A DNA stretch of 64,000 nt from Melanocharis versteri. Taxonomy: Eukaryota; Chordata; Aves; Passeriformes; Melanocharitidae. Below are positions 56,301 to 64,000 of this stretch, one piece after another. The stretch is taken from the NCBI GenBank assembly GCA_013397845.1, contig VZTG01000395.1, forward strand, positions 912,542-976,541, read 5' to 3'. Under the pieces are notes generated by a model, which did no database searches, was not told where the DNA came from, and saw only the letters and a list, made by a program, of their open reading frames with translations. The position numbers and the translations under genes are program-made. Numbering within the stretch: the stretch's first letter is position 1; every line of letters begins with the position of its first letter.

Positions 56301-59300
56301 ATGAGACCCAGACCCTCTATTAACCTCTGCTTCCAGCTCACCACATGTCTGTGGCTGAATCCATCATCCTGTTGTGCTTCTGTCTCTCTTTGTGTATTTG
56401 TTTGGGGCTTTTTTGTTTCTGGGTTAGCCATAAGCTCCGTAGGATTCACAGCCTTAGACTTGCAAGCCTTGTGTCTAGACAGCACCCAATGTACCCTGGT
56501 CCCATCCTCAGCACATGGCACAGCAGTGCCAAGGAGATCTGGAGAGAGAGGGGCCACTGTTGCTTTCTGAAACCAAAATCTGTATGTTGGAGTTGGAGTT
56601 TCCTGCATCTCCTTTATTTTAAACCGAATGCTTTGCTGACTCTGTTGTGCTCAAAAATACATCTGTGGGAAAGGGAACTATTTTAAAGCACCCCTAACTT
56701 GTCACACTTCTTCATCTCAAACTGGATCACCTTGAGGGTTCCAAACCCATGATTTATTTAGGTTCAGATCCTACTGAAAGTGAGATTTCCTAGTCTGGGA
56801 ATAGAAGAGATGTTGGGTGGCTTAGGTGCTTTCTCACTGAACTCACATATCCACTTCTAACCCTGAGCAACCACTCAGTCAGCCACTAGGGGAAATACAG
56901 TAACTGTAAAATGCTAAAACAATTGCAAAGAGCAAACTTAAAAAAATACAGCTAGATGATTCGCAAATGGAAATAAATAAATGCACAACATAAATTATGC
57001 ATTGCAGTAATTTGTTCAGCTACAGTAATAATGGTTTTGTGGGTAGGGATAATTACTCTTATAACCTGTACAAAGGAAAAAAAGTTGTACCCTAACAAAA
57101 ACATCCCTAGGAAATTATTGTTTATTCATATTTGACATTACAAAACATCTTATGGAAACCTGGAAAAAATTTTAAAATCTATTCAGGAACACGTTTCTTT
57201 TCAGAACTAATAATGCAATTTTATTGCCCTCAGAAGGTATGTGGGATCTCTTTAAAAGCAACCACAATATTACACTCCCCCTTCCCAGCCCCGAACAGGG
57301 AATCCTGGAGGCAGTCCATTAAGAATGTAAAAATATCTTGTGTAAAAGTCAGAAGTCTTTCTGAATCTGTGAGATCAATCAGATGCTAGAGCTTTAGATA
57401 AAAGTGTGACTTGCCAGATTCTGTATTTCCATGCTGTTGCTCTCTCTGACTTTTCTACTAATTTCACTTACAATTGTGACTCTAGGTCTCTGACACCATC
57501 GACAGTTTTGCTTCCTATCGTGCCCAGTTATCTCTGCCAGTGTTGTGCTGGGTGGAAAGGGTTTTAACACAAGCAAGTGTAAGTCAGGCTCCAAAGAGGA
57601 AGAGAAATGTAATTGTTTTAAACAAAAAGCCCCTGAAAATGTACCATCCTTGTGAATGTGGCTTGGCAGAGCCCCGCTATGTACAAACAGTGGGTGCTTC
57701 ATGAGCTGCCTGGGATCATTAATCCTCCCAACCCCGCAGTGTTTTACAGGAGAATTGCCCTTGCTCTCACATGATGGCCCACCTGGGCTGCACAGGAAAG
57801 GATTCAGCTTCAAAAAGCAAGATTAAACCTTGTGCAATCCTCTCACAGGGCTGTGCACACATAGCTCTCCTGCATCCCATAGTGGCTCACTAAACCACGG
57901 TCCTTTGCTACTGCAGCAGACAGAACAAGACTAATAACACTTTTTTTTCTGTAGCATTATGTTTTGCTTTGTTCAGGGAAAATCGGGATAAAAACAACAT
58001 TTGTTAAAGAGAACATGTAGGAGAAAATTTCAGAAACTGCTTCTGATCAATTTTTTTCTGGTCTTATTTTGAAAGAAAAATTGGAAAATGTCAAAGGAAA
58101 TATTTGACAATAATTAGAAAATATTTATTTCCTCCACCATTCTTTCTGTAGGCAAACCACAGTGATTTCCCTCAGGTGTTGTCCACAACATGTGCTGTGC
58201 TGGAGCTGGGTGAGAGGACAGCTGCCCACGTTCAGTGGAGAGCTCCTGGTGGTGCCATGCCAGGTGTTTCCATCAGCACGGCTGTGGCCTTGCAGGACAT
58301 GGAGTGGGACCTGCTGTGGCACAGTGCAGCCGCTGCCCAAATGGTGAAGCTTCTTCTTCCCCAGCAGCTCGTCACCCTCAGCATCACCTGTCTCAGCTGG
58401 TGGTCATGACTTCAGCTTGCTCCTCCCTTGTACCCACAGCGTTTCCAGTGCTCATAAGAAAACATTTCCCTTCCATTGTAATGGAATAGAGGGCTTTTAT
58501 CACTGAGTCCAAACAGTGAATAAGCACATTAATGGAATAGATTGGCAATAACCTAGGTCCTAAAATTTTGCAGCAAGAAGTAAATACCACAACTACCATT
58601 ATACTGAGATCCCATTTGCTACATCTGCTTATTAGCTTGTATCTGAGGCACGAAATGGTGCCAGGACCAGCTCGCTGTGCCACCCTGGCAGAGACTAGCC
58701 CTGTGTCTGGAGAGGAGGAGAGTCAGTCTTGGAGCCAGGGAGTGCAATAGCACAGCATGGCCTGGCCATGTCAGTCATGTCATGCACTCTTCTGCTTCAG
58801 AATAGGCACTGCACTGAAACAGAAGCTGCACTGAAATCACCTGCTGAAAGTATCTGCAGAAGATCCTTCTGTGCCAACCCACGAACACTTCCTAGGAATT
58901 GCTTGGGATGATGGACAGAACTGCAGCTGGGACCCTCCTACCAAGCTGACCTTCCTAACATTGTTCGGTTTACTAATGTGAATGTGGCTGGTTTTGGCAG
59001 AAGAAAAGTAGAGAAGAATCACTGGCAAAGGACACAACCACTGTGGCTAAAAATGCATGAGAGAGTGGCAGTGAAGGAGAGGTAGAGACTGCAGAAACTC
59101 TAGGTGAAAGGAACACAGCAACAGGGTTTGCAAAGGGCTTTAGAGGAGTACGGGCTGCTGTTGATAAATGTAACAGATATTGAGGAAAGCAGGAGATATT
59201 TCATGTAAATGTCCTTGGGATCCAGCTGCCTCTTCCAGTCACACCAGTGATTCAGATCAACTGCAAATAATGCCTGATGGATTAACTCTGAGCATCAGTG

Positions 59301-61908
59301 TGACAGCAAGAGCTCTCTGTTGACCTTCAGATGAGCAGCCGCTGGGAGAAACTAAGCTGCCTCTCAGCCATAAAAGTTATCTCCCTAGCAGTAAACTAAA
59401 TGAGATGAGGAGATGGGGCAGTGGTGGCACCTGTCTGTCCATCCTGTGGGATTGCTGGCCCATCCCTGATAGAGCGGTAGGGCAGGACTGGCTGCCAGAG
59501 AGTGGCTGAGCAGGATCTGTCCCTCTAGGCAGTGTGGGTGCTGGGGATGGCAGAGTCAGCTGTACAGGCACAAGCCAAGTCATGCCAGTTGCCCTCCAAA
59601 CTAGACAATGCTCTGAGTGTGGAATGAGTGATTCACTAATGTGCATAGAGGGTGTTTAGGAAAAAAGCTGTAATTCACATTTGCATGTATCAGGACAGCA
59701 GCAGAAGGCTAACTCTTTTTTATAGAATGGTTCTCTGCTGCCTACAAAAGCCATGCTACAGAAAGCTAGTTGAACTAAAGCATCAAAAGGAGACTTGGTT
59801 CCTTTGGTCATTTTGTATGGCTTTCACCTGGGTAAGAAGAGTCATTAAAGCCTTTTTTCCCCGTGCCTTAGTTTCTTGTAATGAATAAAAATCCCTATAG
59901 AAATGCCATCCACTAAAGATGGCATCTCAGTCAAATCATGCCCTTGAGGAAAAAAAGCCCCAACAACTACAACAACTCACAAACAGAAAAAAAATCAATG
60001 GTATTACATAACACAGATTATGTCCTACTTTGTGCAGCTATTTTTCTCCAAGAGGTGATCCTGTATTCTGTATATGCTTACCTTTTTAAAGGAGGCTATT
60101 CACCCATTTTCCCCTGACCTGAAAACCATAGTAAAGTGTTTTCATTTTTCCCAGCAGCTCAGTGTTCACAATTTTCACAATGCTTATGATATTATGTTAC
60201 AAAGGTTTTTTTATTATTCCCAGTACTTTGATTAGAAAAGCTGCTTCTTCATACAGAAAGTTGCAAGAACTTTATGTATTGCTGGTGCTATGTCATCAGT
60301 GGAATGCGTAAGATTTTGGATTATATGATTTTCCATTAAAAATGCAGTGCAATTCACTGTACTTAAAGGAACATTAATATCAAATGGAAACTGATTACTA
60401 TAATCAAATTTAATATCCATTTCATGAGGAGGAGTTTCATGATATGCAATTAATTATAAGCAGGAGATGAGAACATGCAAATAAACATAGATGTGACTGG
60501 GATACAATATTTGTGGCCTCTGTTCACGTAGACATGACATTTGAATTTTGTATCCAAGTCCTGATCTCTTGTACTTAAACTTGTAGAATAAACATTAGAT
60601 AGGGCAAGAGAACTTGAAATAAGGGATCTTTTCCAGCTGGGAATTGAAGGTATGTTTCTATACCTGTGTGCTAGTTACTACTTTCCAGGCAATATTGATG
60701 GGCTCATCAACATAATTTCAACAGACTCAGTGGGGACGAAATGGGGATACTGTCCAAAATGGGGATACTGACCTGCTGCTCACTGGCACTCAGTGACTTG
60801 TATAAAGTTTCACAGAGGAAGCACAAGCATATCAATGTCAATAGGTAATTCACAGATTATCAGCAATACACCAAGACCCTTTTTAGGTCAGAATGCAAAC
60901 TGCCCCAGCTGACTTCACTTAGCACCTAAGGCAAGCACTGAAACCTGTTGCTGCACATGGAGAAGTGTTGGTCCACTTCAGCTGGTGACCTGTCATTTAA
61001 TTTGTGCTGATTCCTGGCTGAGAACTCAGGCACTCTGCCTTCACTTGGGCCAAAGAACTCTGTGCACTGTGCATTTCCTCATGTTTCCCTATGCCTACCT
61101 TTGGAAAAGGCCCAGGGAGCAGACCGGGATGCTCTGAAAGTGTAATGGGCTTATGCAGAGCTTGCATATGGACTTGTGTTTCCCTGCCACTGGTCCCTCT
61201 CACCACAGGGCAGAGCCCACCCCAGCAGCAGACCAGCCCTTCCTCACCTGCCTGCTGGAACCCTGGGCAGGCTGAGCTGGCTGGTGGGGTGGAGAGCACC
61301 ACGTTCATCTGCAGCCCGTGTACCAGTCTCCATTTCTGTTGCCATGGATACAAGAATGAAGCAATAACTTTATTCAGGATTAGCTATTTTTACTGTAATT
61401 ACACAACAGGAAATTATTAGACTATTCTTCCCTTCATCTCATCCATAATTTATTTATGTTATGATGGCTCATGTGCCTGTACTGAGCCCCCAGGCACTGA
61501 CTTGCTGGTGGTGGGGGGCTGCTCCCTGCCGTGGCTGTGGGTGCTGGTGGTGCCAGGCTCAGAGGGCTCGGCTCAGCTGGGCAGGCAGCAGCAGCCCATG
61601 GGCAGGAGCCCACCCAGCAGCACCTCACAGCTGTGATGGAGCCTGGCACTGCAGGGACGCACAGGCAAGAATTAATGTTGGTTCATTTTATGCCGTGATA
61701 TGAAGTGAAGTGCGGAGTTAGCAGACATTAGGATCAGGCCTGGCTTGTATTCTTGAATCCCTTTTCAGGAGAGAGGCTGGAATTGCCCCTGAGCTGCCAG
61801 GGCACAGGCTCCTTCCAGGGCAGGACATCTTACTGCCCACTGCCTGGCCAGTGTGGTGTGAGCACCCAGCTGTGGTTCTCACTGATGGCTGCTTAAACCT
61901 TAAACCAG
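53316..61908. other. Intergenic DNA with possible conserved regulatory blocks
   Basis: No exon recognised. Two AT-rich blocks (about 54100-54420 and 60400-60490) have the low-complexity-free, homeobox-site-rich look of conserved non-coding elements. This cannot be shown from one genome. Confidence 0.45.
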
Positions 61909-62620
61909 TGTGGCAGGACGTCTACCCCAACTCCTCTCTACCACAGATAGTTGGTGCATAAAGAGATAACCTAGGGGCTACAAGGTCCAGCAAGCGGTCA
62001 CCTCTGGTGCCAAAAGCACTCAGGCCTCAGCTGAGAATCAACACCTTAGTCTGGAGAGCAAATGTGGGAAGAGATAAAGGAAATACTCTTGACTGAGAGA
62101 CACTATTTTACAAACTATAAAAGTCACACGAGTTATCACAGAGGCAGAAATCTCTTACACCCAGAAGCCTTCTACACACCCACCCTGAAAGTGTGGGAGA
62201 CTTCTCCCCAGAGTCTGGATGCAGGTTCCATAGTTACTTCCCTGGGGATTGAGGGAAGGGATCTCGGTGTGTGAGATGGTGACAGATCCAACAATTGGAT
62301 GGTAAGATACGTTGAATCCTAAGTTATATTATTTCTTCGCTAGCTGTAACATTAATAGGTACCTTTAACCTCACGCTGTATTTACCTACTAGTAGTCTCT
62401 TTTTGGCTCCACTCCTGTGTAGTATTTGTTTTATGTCTGTTAGTTTTCTGTCTGTTAAATAAATAATTAATTCTATAATAGACTGAATCGGCTGTTGTTA
62501 AAGAACTTATGAATCAGAGTGGGTTTTGGGGTGCTGGCTGCCTCAATGAGGCTCCTGCCTGCTGCCAGGGGGCTGGGAAAAGGCAAGGATTTATCTAAAC
62601 CCCCACACCCATTCGTAACA
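61909..62620 (+). mobile_element. Probable solo LTR of an endogenous retrovirus
   Basis: About 712 bp starting TGTGGCAGGACGTC and ending CATTCGTAACA, that is TG...CA termini. Inside are a TATA box (TATAAAAG, 62116-62123) and an AATAAA signal (62458-62463) in the order U3-R-U5. A clear target-site duplication is not seen: the five flanking bases (ACCAG and ACCCC) match only in part. No internal retroviral coding sequence is adjacent, so it would be a solo LTR. The family is not identified. Confidence 0.42.
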
Positions 62621-64000
62621 ACCCCGAACACCAGGGCTTGTACAAAGCCACTGGAGCTGTGTCAAGTCCTCTTCTGAAATTTGGTGTGGAGTGCCACAGT
62701 GCACACTGCTGCATGGCTCCCTAAATTCTTCTCTGGATGTGGTGGCATGCAGCTGGAGGAGTTCAGGTCAGTGGTAGGTAGTAGAAACAAGGACTTAACC
62801 CCGATTTTTTTATTACTGCAATTCTACAGTCTTCTCTCTAAGATCCCTATGAGACAAGTCCTACGGAATTTAACAGAAAGTAAATTATAGATTCCTGTAA
62901 GATTTTAATAAGCCTGTAAGATTCAGATATGGGATTGTACAGAACAGCAAAGGAATCATTAAAAGATAATGCCTTTTTGTTTGCTTCTGTTAGGCTTTAG
63001 CAAAGTTTTGTGTATCTGCTGCCTTTGTTTTCCCAGCAGTTGTGTAGCTGGTGGGTGCAGCAGCCTGTGTCTGTCTGTTTCTGCAGTACAGGATCACTGG
63101 CAGGGCTGTGTGAAGCCAGGTTCATGAAAGCAGAGTGGAGGGAGGAACCTGTTAGGCAGTTAGCATTCGGAAGTGTGACTTTGCCAGCGTTGATGGACGG
63201 GGCAGTGAACACACTGAATGATAACCAAATGCTGATGAGATGCTCTGGGAGGGAAGCAGAGGAGCGTGCAGGCATCCCGGGGCTGGAGCTGTAGTATCCA
63301 GCCCAGATGGGGAAAAGCATGTCAAGGAAATGAAGCCCAGACTCTCCAAGCCTGTTGATGTGTCCAGAGGAATCCAGCCATAGGTTAATCCATACCTCAT
63401 CCTGCATCACATGTAAGAGGAAAGAGTGTTACCATGTAAACCACAGCAGGTATCATCTCACAGCTTGTGTCTCCTGCAATCCAGGCAGCTCTGTCCTGCA
63501 CTCCACAGCTACATTGAAATTCATAAAGAGAAAAGTACTTTAAGAAGAACTTTATAAAGAAAGAGTGTGAAAACCACCCTCACTGGACATGAAGTTTTGT
63601 CATTACACCTACTGCTGCTACAGTTCAGAAGTGGTGAGTTTTTCACTTTATGCAACACTGATTGTTTTTGACCATCTTTTAGCCATTAGCTACATTGATC
63701 TAACAGAGAGGGGATGTTGAGCCAGGATTTGAGAGCCATGGATTAAATTCCTGAGTTTGCCCTGGCCTCTGAGGGACCATGTCTCACTCAGTTTCTGCTC
63801 TCTGCACCAACCTACCTCCCTGCACAATGGGGACCTGTCTGGACCCCCCAGAATCTTCTTTCCTTTCACCTCTGTGTTGCATTTGGTCATGGTTCAGGGA
63901 GAAGACTGCATGCTCAGGAAGTCAGGTGGATGCTTTCCCTGATCAATAGTAAAAGTTATTTATAAAATTGCCCCCAAGAGAGTGTAATAAAAGGACATTT
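62621..64000. other. Intergenic DNA to the window end
   Basis: No gene or recognised repeat. Confidence 0.5.

Noticed and set aside
31430..64000. KCNF1
   Set aside because: It would be a single long exon of nearly 500 codons on the minus strand. No open frame of that size or character exists in this window.

Overview
This is nuclear DNA from a bird, most likely a passerine. The evidence is a tRNA-Ile-derived SINE with a CR1-type tail (40444-40579, TguSINE1-like), several CR1 LINE fragments in both orientations, and two spliced vertebrate genes whose order and orientation match human 2p25.1 (KCNF1 - C2orf50/CIMIP5 - SLC66A3/PQLC3 - ROCK2). There is no prokaryotic content, no CRISPR array and no operon. 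Gene assignments rest on reading exons by eye against remembered human proteins; no search was run.

Layout. 1-1526: a near-identical direct duplication of about 620 bp split by a single-N gap, just beyond the 3' side of SLC66A3; ROCK2 would be expected further left but no ROCK2 exon is visible. 9229-17599, minus strand: SLC66A3, a small PQ-loop membrane protein. Six of its coding exons read cleanly with matching splice phases. Exon 1 survives only as a 131-bp GC-rich fragment between two Ns and looks misplaced, and about 28 codons carrying the first PQ motif are absent. 20135-21299: a degraded CR1 with endonuclease-region sequence (+) meeting a second CR1 (-) tail to tail. 25046-26850: two copies of an unclassified 107-bp sequence. 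27951-31414, minus strand: CIMIP5 (C2orf50), a ciliary microtubule inner protein, in three recognisable exons. It shows signs of decay: a frame break in exon 1, no GT donor after exon 2, and a lost tryptophan.

From 31430 to 64000 I see no protein-coding exon. This would be the gene-poor interval before KCNF1. It holds CR1 remnants, the SINE, short tandem repeats, an isolated CpG-rich block (47985-48100), a probable solo LTR (61909-62620) and some AT-rich blocks that could be conserved regulatory elements.

SLC66A3 and CIMIP5 are head-to-tail on the minus strand, as in human, with no sign of shared function. Five Ns (622, 16960, 17542, 17674, 21300) mark contig joins. Three of them coincide with duplicated flanks or a misplaced fragment, so local assembly errors are the strongest structural signal in the window.
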